A DNA stretch of 64,000 nt from Lysobacteraceae bacterium. GTDB lineage: Bacteria; Pseudomonadota; Gammaproteobacteria; Xanthomonadales; Xanthomonadaceae. The notes beneath the pieces were generated by a model, which saw nothing but the letters and a program-made list of their open reading frames with translations, ran no database searches and was not told where the DNA came from. The position numbers and the translations under genes were made by a program. Below, one piece after another: positions 1-12,104 of this stretch. The number at the start of each line of letters is the position of its first letter. Position 1 is the stretch's first letter. The DNA is taken from positions 91,872 to 155,871 of the forward strand of contig JAEUPQ010000034.1 in NCBI GenBank assembly GCA_016789405.1, written 5' to 3'.

Positions 1-2
1 TC

Positions 3-3745
<3,743 letters not shown>

Positions 3746-3751
3746 ACATGC

Positions 3752-3791
3752 ACACGGGCCAGCATGGACGGATGTCCACGCGGGCCCGTGT
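3752..3791. terminator. Stem-loop between convergent gltD and the TetR gene
   Basis: ACACGGGCC (3752-3760) pairs with GGCCCGTGT (3783-3791). A smaller stem, TGGAC/GTCCA, nests inside. There is no clear T-run on either side, so it may act as a weak bidirectional terminator or only stabilise the mRNA 3' ends. Confidence 0.45.
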
Positions 3792-3874
3792 CGCCTCACT
3801 GATCCCGCGTGACGGCTGCGCCGCAGCGATTCATCCTGCCGCGCAGTCGACCATGCTCGGATGCTCGGCCGGAC

Positions 3875-4483
3875 TCAGGCCGCGACAGGCTTCGCGATCC
3901 GGCAAAGCAGGAATTCGCAGGCCCGATCGATGATGACGTTCTGCGTGTCGGCATCCGGCTCCGGCTGCCAGACGATGACCGCCATCCAGTAGTACGGCGT
4001 CTTGAGCAGTCCCGTGAACGTGTCTGCAGCGACATCAGGCGCAAGATCGCCCAGCTTGCCGTCGGCTGCGGCATCCACGAACCAGCGATGGATGTTGGAT
4101 TCCTTTTCGGCGAAGCGCATCAGGACCTGCGGCCCCATGTCCGGCGAACGCGCCGCTTCGAACATCAGCACGCGACTCAGCGGAATCTGCCTGGGATCGT
4201 AGATCAGCGCCATTTCCATGACGGCCAGCTCGCGCAGCTGCTCGGCGAAGGGGCGCGCGGGATCGTAGCGGAGCTGCGCAACGGGCGATGCGACATCGAC
4301 CATCCAGTCGACGACCATTTCGAACAATGCCTGCTTGGTGCCGACGTGACGCGCGACCGCTTCCTGCGAAAGGCCGGTACGCTCCGCGACGGATTCGAGA
4401 CTCGAGCCTTCGAGCCCTTTCTCGGAAAGTTCGTCGATGCTTGCTTCGAGGATCGCACTGCGTTCGATGCTGTCTTGACTCAT
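3875..4483 (-). CDS. TetR/AcrR-family transcriptional regulator
   Basis: This is a 202-residue one-domain repressor-type protein. The N-terminal helix-turn-helix spans about residues 10-55 (LESVAERTGLSQEAVARHVG, then TKQALFEMVVDW), which is the classic TetR pattern. The C-terminal part is helical and presumably binds a ligand; it has no motif that names one. It lies 68 bases downstream of the START-domain protein gene on the same strand, so the two probably form one transcript. The regulator may therefore sense a lipid or hydrophobic compound linked to that protein, which is inference only. Its 3' end faces gltD. Confidence 0.85.
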   Translation of the reverse strand: MSQDSIERSAILEASIDELSEKGLEGSSLESVAERTGLSQEAVARHVGTKQALFEMVVDWMVDVASPVAQLRYDPARPFAEQLRELAVMEMALIYDPRQIPLSRVLMFEAARSPDMGPQVLMRFAEKESNIHRWFVDAAADGKLGDLAPDVAADTFTGLLKTPYYWMAVIVWQPEPDADTQNVIIDRACEFLLCRIAKPVAA

Positions 4484-4551
4484 GATCGTTCTCGTCCTTG
4501 GGTATTGGATCGTCGGGGTGCTGCGATGCGTCGTGTTCGGGTGCCGTCGCC

Positions 4552-5358
4552 TCAGCGTCCGGCATGGGCGCCCATCGGCGTGTCTTCGGGCTCGAGGATG
4601 CCGTCCACCTTCGCATGGAGGTAACGTTTTTCCTGCATCAGTGCAGGCAGCATTTCCATGACCATGTAGGTGTTCTCGACCATGAAGACGTTGGCCAGCG
4701 GATAGGGGATGCCGCCATCATCGGTATCCTGGGTCAGTTCGATCTCCAGCTCGCCGTTGCCGCGCGGCGTGAAGACCCAGGTGTTGTGCAGGTAGGGCAC
4801 GCGCAGGCAGCACGGATCACGCGGCAGCTTGTTCGGCGCGGCATAGAGATCCATCGACACCGCCTTGCTCACCGGATCCTGCTCGTATTCGTGCAGAAGG
4901 ACGTACTGGCGGGTTTTCATTCCGGGGATGTCGAACTTGAACTTCATGAACGCCGAATAGCTTCCGGGTGGCGTGGGCGCACGATCGAAGACCTCGGCGT
5001 CATAGCAGAACGAATCCTTGCAGCCGCTGGGTGCATCCTGGATCAGGTACACCATGCTGGACACCCTGGACTTGGCACGGACACTTCCTTTCACCAGCAG
5101 GAGTGCGTTTCCTGGCGATTTGAGCGTCCAGACCTTGACGCCATTCTTCTCGCGCACCAACTCCCATTCGCCCGAGCCCGAACGCACCCAGACCAGATGC
5201 GCGACGATCGCGAGCACACCAAGCCCCAATGATGCATAGCCCAGGAATTTGAGGAATCTTCTGAGCCTGCCCGGCTTCTTTGCAGCCTTGGTTTCGCGGC
5301 CTTCTTCTGCGGGAGCCGCAGCCGCGGCCGTGACGAGGGCGTTGCCGTCCTGTTGCAT
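4552..5358 (-). CDS. Membrane-anchored START-domain protein
   Basis: This is a 268-residue protein with an Ala/Lys-rich cytoplasmic N-terminus, one membrane segment at about residues 37-58 (LGYASLGLGVLAIVAHLVWV) and a C-terminal region that fits the START/SRPBCC lipid-binding fold. Visible START-like features are WELVREKNGVKVW, the long basic-aromatic strands, and a final helix (NVFMVENTYMVMEMLPALM). START domains bind sterols, phospholipids or other hydrophobic molecules; the ligand here is unknown. I chose the ATG at 5358 because GGAGAG lies just before it, although the frame stays open further upstream. Four or more cysteines (GCKDSFC and DPCC) stand in the predicted periplasmic part and could form disulfides. 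The TetR gene follows on the same strand. Confidence 0.75.
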   Translation of the reverse strand: MQQDGNALVTAAAAAPAEEGRETKAAKKPGRLRRFLKFLGYASLGLGVLAIVAHLVWVRSGSGEWELVREKNGVKVWTLKSPGNALLLVKGSVRAKSRVSSMVYLIQDAPSGCKDSFCYDAEVFDRAPTPPGSYSAFMKFKFDIPGMKTRQYVLLHEYEQDPVSKAVSMDLYAAPNKLPRDPCCLRVPYLHNTWVFTPRGNGELEIELTQDTDDGGIPYPLANVFMVENTYMVMEMLPALMQEKRYLHAKVDGILEPEDTPMGAHAGR

Positions 5359-5723
5359 GGTCGATCTCTCCTTGATGTTCGTGCGGTCGCATTGCGGCGC
5401 GCTGCCCAGCGTCCTGCTGGGCCGTTCTCCCCCAGCATGCCATGCGTCCGCGCATGGCGCCAGTGTTCGGAACAAGCCCATCACCGACTGCTTCCGGGAT
5501 GCATGCCAGCGGCCACCGAACCGCACGCATGAATGTGCCTTCCATATTTTTCAGTAACGGGACAACGGGAAGTCCGATACGATTCGGCACAACGGAGGAC
5601 AAGGCGATCGCACCCAAGTCGCAGAACGCGTGTGCACGCGTCCACATTTCGATCCCGACGACGCACCGCTGGTGCAGGCCACCACAGGAACACGCGACCG
5701 GATCCGCCCCGACTCATCGCGCC
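5359..5723. other. Divergent intergenic region, no gene seen
   Basis: These 365 bases separate the leftward START gene from the rightward membrane protein gene. I see no convincing coding region. The part around 5545-5600 is locally AT-richer, has a doubled ACGGGA/ACGGGA pattern and a short inverted repeat CCGA-N6-TCGG, so promoters or an operator for the TetR protein could lie here. Confidence 0.4.
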
Positions 5724-6101
5724 ATGCACGTTATCAGGCATCTGCTGTGGGTCGACTGCATCGCCGCCGCGCTGGCGGGGACACTTCTGCTCGCGTTCGA
5801 CGAACCGCTTTCCGCGCTGTATGCACTGCCGCCTTCCTGGTTGCGACTCATCGGTGCGATCAATCTCTTCTACGCATGCATCTCGGGTTCGCTGGCCTCG
5901 CGCAAGCGACGACCCATGACGCTGATCGCAGCACTGAGCATCGCCAACGGCGCGTGGGCAATCACGTGCATCGGCACTGCCCTGGCTGTCGCTGGAACCG
6001 CCACGGCCTTCGGCATGGCGCAGTTGCTCGGCGAGGCCACGTTCGTCGGCGGGCTTGGATGGCTCGAATGGCGCTGGCGCGAGCAGCTTGCCAAGGCCTG
6101 A
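5724..6101 (+). CDS. Small four-helix membrane protein, unknown function
   Basis: This is a 125-residue protein that is mostly hydrophobic. Four likely membrane segments are at residues 7-27 (VDCIAAALAGTLLLAF), 40-57 (WLRLIGAINLFYACISG), 65-85 (LIAALSIANGAWAITCIG) and 90-110. The C-terminus is charged (EWRWREQL). The start is taken at the ATG at 5724 because the membrane protein begins there; the same frame is open further upstream but with arginine-rich, shadow-like content. No family is recognised with confidence. Confidence 0.6.
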   Translation: MHVIRHLLWVDCIAAALAGTLLLAFDEPLSALYALPPSWLRLIGAINLFYACISGSLASRKRRPMTLIAALSIANGAWAITCIGTALAVAGTATAFGMAQLLGEATFVGGLGWLEWRWREQLAKA

Positions 6102-6220
6102 CCGGGCGGCATGAAAACCATCGCGGTCACTGGCGCCCGCCATGACCTGCTGGCAGAGTCGGCGCACGGTCGGCAAGACTGACGAATCCTCCCCCGGCAT
6201 CGACACACCAGGAGCGCGTG

Positions 6221-6538
6221 ATGGCACTGCAGGCGATCGTTTTCTCCCTCGCCCTGGCGATGTCGCCGGGCACCGACGCGCAGGTCGCGCAGGAACGCAC
6301 GCTCGATTCCGGCGACCAGCTGGCGAGCTGGTGCATCGACGAAATGCGCGCGCGTTACGCGGCCAGGGGCATCACCACGTACGGCTCGGCCATCAGCCAT
6401 CGCGTCGAGGGCAACAGCTATGTCGCCGACGTGCGGCTCAGCGTCGACGGCGAGCATCGCCGCGCCCGCTGCGCCGTACCGATCGGTGGCCGCGAACGCT
6501 TCGCGTCTTTCGCACCGGAAGATGCGCGCATTCGCTGA
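6221..6538 (+). CDS. Small secreted protein, unknown function
   Basis: This is a 105-residue protein starting at the ATG at 6221, with GGAG six bases before it; the GTG three bases upstream is also possible. An N-terminal hydrophobic stretch (LQAIVFSLALAMSPGTDA) looks like a signal peptide. The remainder is a small domain with two cysteines (SWCIDEM and ARCAVPI) that could form a disulfide after export. Its 3' end overlaps the next small gene by 17 bases in a different frame. No family recognised. Confidence 0.5.
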   Translation: MALQAIVFSLALAMSPGTDAQVAQERTLDSGDQLASWCIDEMRARYAARGITTYGSAISHRVEGNSYVADVRLSVDGEHRRARCAVPIGGRERFASFAPEDARIR

Positions 6539-6740
6539 CGGACTGAAGCTCGTGTCGCAGGACATCGACTGGATCGAAGTCGGACGCGCTTCGCACCGAC
6601 TCTCTGAACGTCACGGCCATGATGCTTGGAAGATCGCTGAGCGAATCGCGGTCGACGCCGAGCGCGCAGGCGACGCAGAAGAGTGTCGATTCTGGCGCGC
6701 GGTGAGCGCTGCATTGCGCCCTCGCACACAGGCGTCCTGA
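6522..6740 (+). CDS. Small cytoplasmic protein, unknown function
   Basis: This 72-residue frame begins at an ATG inside the end of the preceding gene and runs on for 200 bases. Its composition is believable for a small soluble helical protein (LVSQDIDWIEVGRASHRLSE, then DAWKIAERIAVDAERAGD), with acidic and basic residues in balance and no arginine-rich shadow look. The start could lie slightly upstream. Function unknown; the 17-base overlap suggests it is translated with its neighbour. Confidence 0.5.
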   Translation: MRAFADGLKLVSQDIDWIEVGRASHRLSERHGHDAWKIAERIAVDAERAGDAEECRFWRAVSAALRPRTQAS

Positions 6741-6767
6741 GGCGCGTCCGGACGCGCCTTGCGAACC

Positions 6768-8201
6768 TCACACGACGCCCATCACCGCAGGTTCCAGCCC
6801 GGTGTGCGCCAGCCATTCGAAGGCATGCGCCATCGCGGTTCCCACGGAGCACGAGAGTGTCGAGATGGCGACGCGGAGCTTGCCGGTGCGGGTCAGCGGG
6901 ATCTGGTCGGCATAGTGGAAATGCAGCTGCGTCGATTCACCGCACACCAGCCGGAATCGCTCGCGCAGGCGATCGAGCGCGAGCGGATCGAACGCCTCGC
7001 CGCGCACGAGGGTCACGTCGATTGAGTCGAGGCGATGCTGTACTGCCTGGAACCGCTGGATACCCGGTGTGTCGAACACGAGGTATTCGAGGAATTCGCC
7101 CACGAAGCGGCCTTCCGGCGTGCGCAGCGCATCCATCCTGCGGCCGTCGACGCTCGCCAGCATCGGCAGGCCGCGTCCGCAGGGACAGCTGCGCGCATGC
7201 GCCGTGGCGATGTCGCCATTGGCGTATCGCATCAGCGGCATGCCGAAATTGTGCAGATCGGTGACCAGCACTTCGCGTGGGCCGCTGGTGTCGCCCGCTG
7301 AGACGGGTTCGCCCAGTTCGACGTGCAGATGGTCGGCGTTGGTGTGCAGACCCGGGCCCTTGCCGCATTCGGCGGCGATCAGCATGACCTCGCGGCAGCC
7401 ATAGGTGTTGTGCACAGGCGCATCGAACACGCGCTCGATCAATGCACGATGATGCGGATACAGGGGCTCGGCGGCGCAGAGGATCGAGCGCGGCGCATGC
7501 ACGCGACGGCCGCGGGCATCGAGCCACTTCGCCAGGCGGACCAGCGGCGCGACATAGGCGATGAGCACGTCCGGGCGATCGGCGTCGATCGCGTCGGCAT
7601 ACTCGGCCATGTTGGCCTCGCCCATGACATAGGCATTGAGATAGCGGCGATTGAACGCGACGTGGTGCAGGCGTTCCTTCAGCGGCAGGCCGTCGGGATC
7701 CTGGCCCCACAGGAACAGCGCGTGGGCACCGAGGGATGCGCCGGCCCAGGCGTAGCCGCGCAGCATCACCGCAGTGCGGCGCTCGTAGCTTTCGCGGGTG
7801 TAGCCGATGGTGACGGGCTCGCCGGTCGAGCCGCCGGTGGTCTTGTACAGCAGCCGATGGCGCCAGCGCTCGGCCTTCAGCGCCTCGAAATGCTCGCGCA
7901 GGTCAGCCTTGGTCAGGATCGGCAGGCGCGCATAGTCGGCATGGTCGCGGATGTCGCCGGGCGCCGAAACGCCTGCCCGGCCCCAGTGATCGCGGTAGAA
8001 CGGCACCTGCGTCCAGCAATGGTCGATCAGCGTGCGCAGCTTGCGCCACTGCAGGGCCTGGATCTCGTCCGCGGACAGCCATTGGTCGCGCTCGTATTCG
8101 GCCAGGTAGCGCAAGGTGCGCCGGCCACGCAGGCCGGACTCGTACAGTGGATACAGCACCTTGCGGAACAAGGGCCCGTAGGCCCGTCGCAACCCTTTCA
8201 T
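6768..8201 (-). CDS. PaaK/CapK-like adenylate-forming enzyme (phenylacetate-CoA ligase family)
   Basis: This is a 477-residue AMP-binding protein of the PaaK/CapK (coenzyme F390 synthetase) type. The phosphate-binding loop reads YKTTGGSTGEPV, as in the family, near residue 130. A later segment (NTYGCREVMLIAAECG) matches the adenylate-binding NxYGxxE region. The motif MRYANGDIA contains the conserved Asp of the core, and a CPCGRG pair suits the zinc-like or structural cysteines of this group. CapK-like members act on aromatic or sugar-linked acids in polysaccharide or natural-product pathways; the substrate cannot be read here. The ATG at 8201 has GGAG upstream; a start at 8252 is possible. 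It stands alone, with folE upstream on the same strand. Confidence 0.8.
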   Translation of the reverse strand: MKGLRRAYGPLFRKVLYPLYESGLRGRRTLRYLAEYERDQWLSADEIQALQWRKLRTLIDHCWTQVPFYRDHWGRAGVSAPGDIRDHADYARLPILTKADLREHFEALKAERWRHRLLYKTTGGSTGEPVTIGYTRESYERRTAVMLRGYAWAGASLGAHALFLWGQDPDGLPLKERLHHVAFNRRYLNAYVMGEANMAEYADAIDADRPDVLIAYVAPLVRLAKWLDARGRRVHAPRSILCAAEPLYPHHRALIERVFDAPVHNTYGCREVMLIAAECGKGPGLHTNADHLHVELGEPVSAGDTSGPREVLVTDLHNFGMPLMRYANGDIATAHARSCPCGRGLPMLASVDGRRMDALRTPEGRFVGEFLEYLVFDTPGIQRFQAVQHRLDSIDVTLVRGEAFDPLALDRLRERFRLVCGESTQLHFHYADQIPLTRTGKLRVAISTLSCSVGTAMAHAFEWLAHTGLEPAVMGVV

Positions 8202-8304
8202 GCCACCGATCTCCAGCGTCTGTCCGACTCCTCGCATCGAGGAGAACGGCAAGCAGGGAACATGCCAGACACCTTGCGCGCGATCCGATCGTCGTCGGCG
8301 AGCC

Positions 8305-8973
8305 TCAGCGCCCGCCGCGCACCCGGATGAGTTCGAGGAATTCGGCGCGGGTCCGGGCGTCTTCCCGGAAGGTGCCGAGCATCTTCGAGGTGACCATGCT
8401 CACGCCGCGCTTGTGGATGCCGCGGGTGGTCATGCATTCGTGCGCGGCCTCGATCACCACGCCCACGCCGCGCGGTTCAAGCGCGGTCTGGATGCAGCGC
8501 GCGATCTGCGCGGTCATGTTCTCCTGCACCTGGAAGCGGCGGGCGTAGGCCTCGACGACGCGGGCCAGCTTGCTGATGCCGACCACGCGGCCGTTCGGCA
8601 GGTAGCCGACGTGGGCCTTGCCGATGATCGGCGCCATGTGGTGCTCGCAATGGCTCTCGAATTCGATGTCGCGGAGCACGACCAGCTCGTCGTAGCCGCC
8701 GACCTCCTCGAACGTGCGCTGCAGGTACTCCTCGGGATCCATGGCGTAGCCGCTGAACCAGTCGCCGTAGGCCTTGACCACCCGCTTGGGCGTATCGAGC
8801 AGGCCTTCGCGCGTGGGATCGTCGCCGGACCAGCGCAGCAGGGTGCGGACGGCCTCCTCGGCCTGGGTCCGGGTCACGCCGTGGCGGGCATCGGTATCGG
8901 CCACCGGGGCGGGCGAGTCATGGGCGTGGTCGTCTGCGCACATCGTCGGGCAATCCTGCGTGGGGGTGGGCAT
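8305..8973 (-). CDS. folE: GTP cyclohydrolase I
   Basis: The enzyme converts GTP to dihydroneopterin triphosphate, the first step of folate (and tetrahydrobiopterin) synthesis. All family marks are present in this 222-residue protein: the zinc ligands C109 and H112 in [10 protein letters not shown], the third ligand C180 in [10 protein letters not shown], and the active-site segments [17 protein letters not shown] and [10 protein letters not shown]. The N-terminal 30 residues are low in conservation, and the internal ATG at 8943 has an AGGA before it, so translation may start there. The pterin link to the phenylalanine hydroxylase encoded at 47731 is worth noting, since that enzyme needs a reduced pterin. 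Confidence 0.97.
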   Translation of the reverse strand: MPTPTQDCPTMCADDHAHDSPAPVADTDARHGVTRTQAEEAVRTLLRWSGDDPTREGLLDTPKRVVKAYGDWFSGYAMDPEEYLQRTFEEVGGYDELVVLRDIEFESHCEHHMAPIIGKAHVGYLPNGRVVGISKLARVVEAYARRFQVQENMTAQIARCIQTALEPRGVGVVIEAAHECMTTRGIHKRGVSMVTSKMLGTFREDARTRAEFLELIRVRGGR

Positions 8974-9223
8974 GTTAGCGCGTTCCGTTCGGAGGGACTC
9001 CCGGCAGTACGGTGCGTTTCATCGGGCGGATGCGGCCAGCCGCCACAGCCGCGCCCGTGGTTCTCATCCAACGATGCGTCTCGCCCGCCCCCTCAGCTCG
9101 CTGCACCGGCGCGCGAGACCAAGGCGTGGCCTCCGCCATTGGATATGATGCGCTCGCTGAAATCAGGCCTCGACCGGTCTGCGCACGCCTCCGCAATCCA
9201 TCCACACGCTGCAGGGATCCCCG

Positions 9224-10117
9224 ATGCACTTGCGTTTCCGGCTTGCCTTCGTTGCCGCTCTCGCTGCCACTCTGCTGTGGCTGCCTCGCCAGGCGGAAGC
9301 CGCCTATCCCTGCCCCACCGGGCCAGGCCCCGGCGAGGTTCAGGTCGGGGTTTCGGGCGGCACCCACGGCGTCGCAGCGGTGCCGATGTGCGAAAGCAGC
9401 GGCGGGGGCGACGGCGGGGGCGGTGTCTACTACGCATATGGCGCGGTCGCCTGGCATGCCGACGCCGACGACGTGTGGATGGCGGGCAACTGGAATGGTC
9501 CCGGACCCGCCGAGGGCGAGGCACTGGCGGCGTGCAATCGCGACATGGGCGGCGGGTGCACGTCGATCGGCGAATGGAACAACTCGTCGATGAGCATCAT
9601 CCGCGACAGTCAGGGTGGGCTCTGGAATGGTTGGAACGGCCAGGGCGGTGCCGGCCGCAAACGCGCGCTCGCCGATTGCACAGCCAAACAGATATTGCCG
9701 TGCGAAGTCCTGCACAGTTTCAGCGCCGACAAGCGCGGCTACAACCCGGCGCCGACTGCCCGCAAGCATTACGCCAGCGCCGCATGGGTGTTCGATGAAG
9801 GCTATGACGGGCGGCTCTACATCTCCAGTGGCCAACGCAGCGCCACGGCGGCGACCGAGGCTGCGCTGGCGGCCTGCGCAGCCGCCACGGCCAGCAAGGC
9901 ATGCCGCATCGCTTCGGCGGTAGGCAACGGCGTGCTCCAGCCGTACCTGATGGACCGCGCCAACAGCGTTGTCGTTGAGCGCACAGCAAAGCGCGCAGCG
10001 AAGGCCGCAGCGACCGATTGCAAACGCAAGAAGGGCAAATGCACGGTACAGCGCACGTACGACAGCCGCACCCCGGGCAATTTCGTCCATATTTACGCCC
10101 CCGCCACCGCGCCGTAA
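9224..10117 (+). CDS. Secreted DUF4189-type repeat protein
   Basis: This is a 297-residue exported protein. A signal peptide covers about residues 1-26 (FVAALAATLLWLPRQAEA). After a Gly-rich linker (SSGGGDGGGG) come two related units, starting near YYAYGAVAWHADAD and near RKHYASAAWVFDEG. Each has the DUF4189 pattern of an aromatic-Ala-x-h strand, then EALAAC or EAALAAC helices and paired cysteines. Such proteins are frequent in Xanthomonadaceae, and their role is unknown. Several cysteines probably form disulfides in the periplasm or outside the cell. The gene is monocistronic and faces recD. Confidence 0.75.
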   Translation: MHLRFRLAFVAALAATLLWLPRQAEAAYPCPTGPGPGEVQVGVSGGTHGVAAVPMCESSGGGDGGGGVYYAYGAVAWHADADDVWMAGNWNGPGPAEGEALAACNRDMGGGCTSIGEWNNSSMSIIRDSQGGLWNGWNGQGGAGRKRALADCTAKQILPCEVLHSFSADKRGYNPAPTARKHYASAAWVFDEGYDGRLYISSGQRSATAATEAALAACAAATASKACRIASAVGNGVLQPYLMDRANSVVVERTAKRAAKAAATDCKRKKGKCTVQRTYDSRTPGNFVHIYAPATAP

Positions 10118-10187
10118 TCCTTCTCCCGAAAGCCCCGACTTCCGCGACACCACGCGCTGCTGGCCATGCCGCAAGGCAGGACCTGCT

Positions 10188-12104
10188 CTAGCCGGCGGCG
10201 TCCTGCCCAACGGGGACCAGACTCCGCAGCCGCGCCTCGAGCCCGGATTCGCGCCAGGTGCGCCGCTCCAGCGCCCGTTCGACGGTCTCGACGGCGCCCC
10301 ACAGCCAGATGCTGCGGCGGGCGCGGGTCAGCGCGGTGTACAGCAGCTCGCGCGAGAGCACCCGGGCGTCGCTGTCGGGCAGGATCAGCAGCACGCGATC
10401 GAATTCGGAGCCCTGCGCCTTGTGCACCGTGGTCGCGTAGGCCGAGGCATGCACGGGCAGCTGCGCCGGTCGCCACGCGCGCAGGCCCTGCGGGGTGTCG
10501 AACCAGACGGCCACGTCGCCCTGCCGGTCGTGCCAGACCACCCCGAGGTCGCCGTTGTAGAGGCCATGGCGCTCGCTGTTCGCGGCGATCATCAGCAGCC
10601 GGCCATGGAAGTACGGCATGCGCTCGCCCAGCTCGGCCGCGCACCAGGCGTTCCAGTGTTCTGCGCCGAACGGGCCGCGACGCAGCGCGGTGAGGATCCG
10701 GCAGCGCGCGGCCAGGGCCAGCGCCCGTGCGGGATCGTCGGCATCGCGCACGGCGGCGAAGGCCGGCAGCGCCTCGTGCCGCAGGGCGTCGACGAGCGCC
10801 GCGCCGTCGCCGTGGCGTCGTGACAACACCGGCACATCCTCGGCCGTGTCGTCGCCGGCAAAAGCGGCGTATACCGCATCGCGATCGCCGCGCTGCAGCG
10901 CGCCCGCAAGCGACTGCAGCGGCGCGGCGCCAGCCTGGCGCCAGCCATGCGTCAAGTGGACGCGCGCGCCGCCCAGCGGCGCGTCATCGGCCGTCGGCAC
11001 CGTCGTGCTGAGCAAGGCGGACGCGAACCGTGCATCGTCCGCAGGCAGCGACAGGCCATCTCCGCAGGCTGCGCACAGGCCACCGAGGACATCGCCGGCC
11101 TCCACGGCCGGCAGCTGGTCGGGATCGCCGATCAGCACCAGCGTCGCTGTGTCCGGCACGGCCTCGACCAGCTTGGCCATCAGCGGCAGGTCGACCATCG
11201 AGGCTTCGTCGACGACGACCAGATCCTCGCGCAGGGGATGGCCGGCGTGGTGGCGGAATGCGACGCGGCCGCGCTGCCAGCCCAGCAACCGGTGCAGGGT
11301 GCGCGCCTGCGTCGGCACCTGTCCGGCGATGTCCGCGTCGATGCGCCCGGCGGCGAGATCGGCACGCAGCACGCCGTCGATGGCCTCGCCGAGGCGCGCG
11401 GCAGCGCGACCGGTGGGTGCCGCCAGCGCGATGCGCGGCGCCGGCTCGCCGCGCAGGCGCGCGGCTTCGATGCTGGCCGCGAGCAGGCGCGCGACCGTGG
11501 TGGTCTTGCCTGTGCCGGGACCGCCGGTCACCAGCAGCAGGCGTCGGCGCAGGGCCATCGCCGCGGCCAGCGCCTGGCGATCGAGCGCCGCAGCCGCATC
11601 GCCGTCGCCACGACCGAACAGTCGCGCCAGCAATGCGCGCAGCGCATCGAGGTCGCCGGGCGACGCGCGCACCCGCGCCGCACGCGCGGTCAGGCGCGCC
11701 GCGAGGGCCTGCTCGTAGCGGGCATAGCGGCGCAGCGCGATGCGGTCGCGGCTGAAGTCCAGGAGCGTGCCGGGGCGCGCATCGTCGTCCATCCCGCGCT
11801 GCAGATCGCCGTCCACCGCCACGCAGGCGTCGTCGCGCAGCGCGGCTCGCCAGTCGTCGGGATCGGGCAACTGTGCGCTCGTGCCCAAGGCATCGAGCAG
11901 CCGCGGCACGTCGCACAACGCGACGCTGCTGTGACCCGCGGCAACCGCGCGCATCGCCAGGGCACCGGCCAGCGCCACCGCTGGAGCGGCGCGCAGCCGA
12001 TCGCGCAGCAGGTGCGCGAAGTCGACGTCGACCTGGCGCAGCGCGCCATCGGCGTGCAGGCGATGCAGGGCGCGTGCGGCATCCGCGTGCAGGCGTTCGC
12101 TCAT
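10188..12104 (-). CDS. recD: Exodeoxyribonuclease V alpha chain, RecD helicase
   Basis: RecD is the 5'-3' helicase of the RecBCD complex that processes double-strand DNA ends. The 638-residue protein has the Walker A loop GGPGTGKTTT at residues 194-203, the Walker B region LVVVDEASMVD, and the C-terminal superfamily 1 motifs ATTVHKAQGSEFD and YTALTRARRS. The start codon at 12104 overlaps the recB stop by four bases (ATGA), so the three subunits are translated together. Stop is TAG at 10188. Confidence 0.96.
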   Translation of the reverse strand: MSERLHADAARALHRLHADGALRQVDVDFAHLLRDRLRAAPAVALAGALAMRAVAAGHSSVALCDVPRLLDALGTSAQLPDPDDWRAALRDDACVAVDGDLQRGMDDDARPGTLLDFSRDRIALRRYARYEQALAARLTARAARVRASPGDLDALRALLARLFGRGDGDAAAALDRQALAAAMALRRRLLLVTGGPGTGKTTTVARLLAASIEAARLRGEPAPRIALAAPTGRAAARLGEAIDGVLRADLAAGRIDADIAGQVPTQARTLHRLLGWQRGRVAFRHHAGHPLREDLVVVDEASMVDLPLMAKLVEAVPDTATLVLIGDPDQLPAVEAGDVLGGLCAACGDGLSLPADDARFASALLSTTVPTADDAPLGGARVHLTHGWRQAGAAPLQSLAGALQRGDRDAVYAAFAGDDTAEDVPVLSRRHGDGAALVDALRHEALPAFAAVRDADDPARALALAARCRILTALRRGPFGAEHWNAWCAAELGERMPYFHGRLLMIAANSERHGLYNGDLGVVWHDRQGDVAVWFDTPQGLRAWRPAQLPVHASAYATTVHKAQGSEFDRVLLILPDSDARVLSRELLYTALTRARRSIWLWGAVETVERALERRTWRESGLEARLRSLVPVGQDAAG

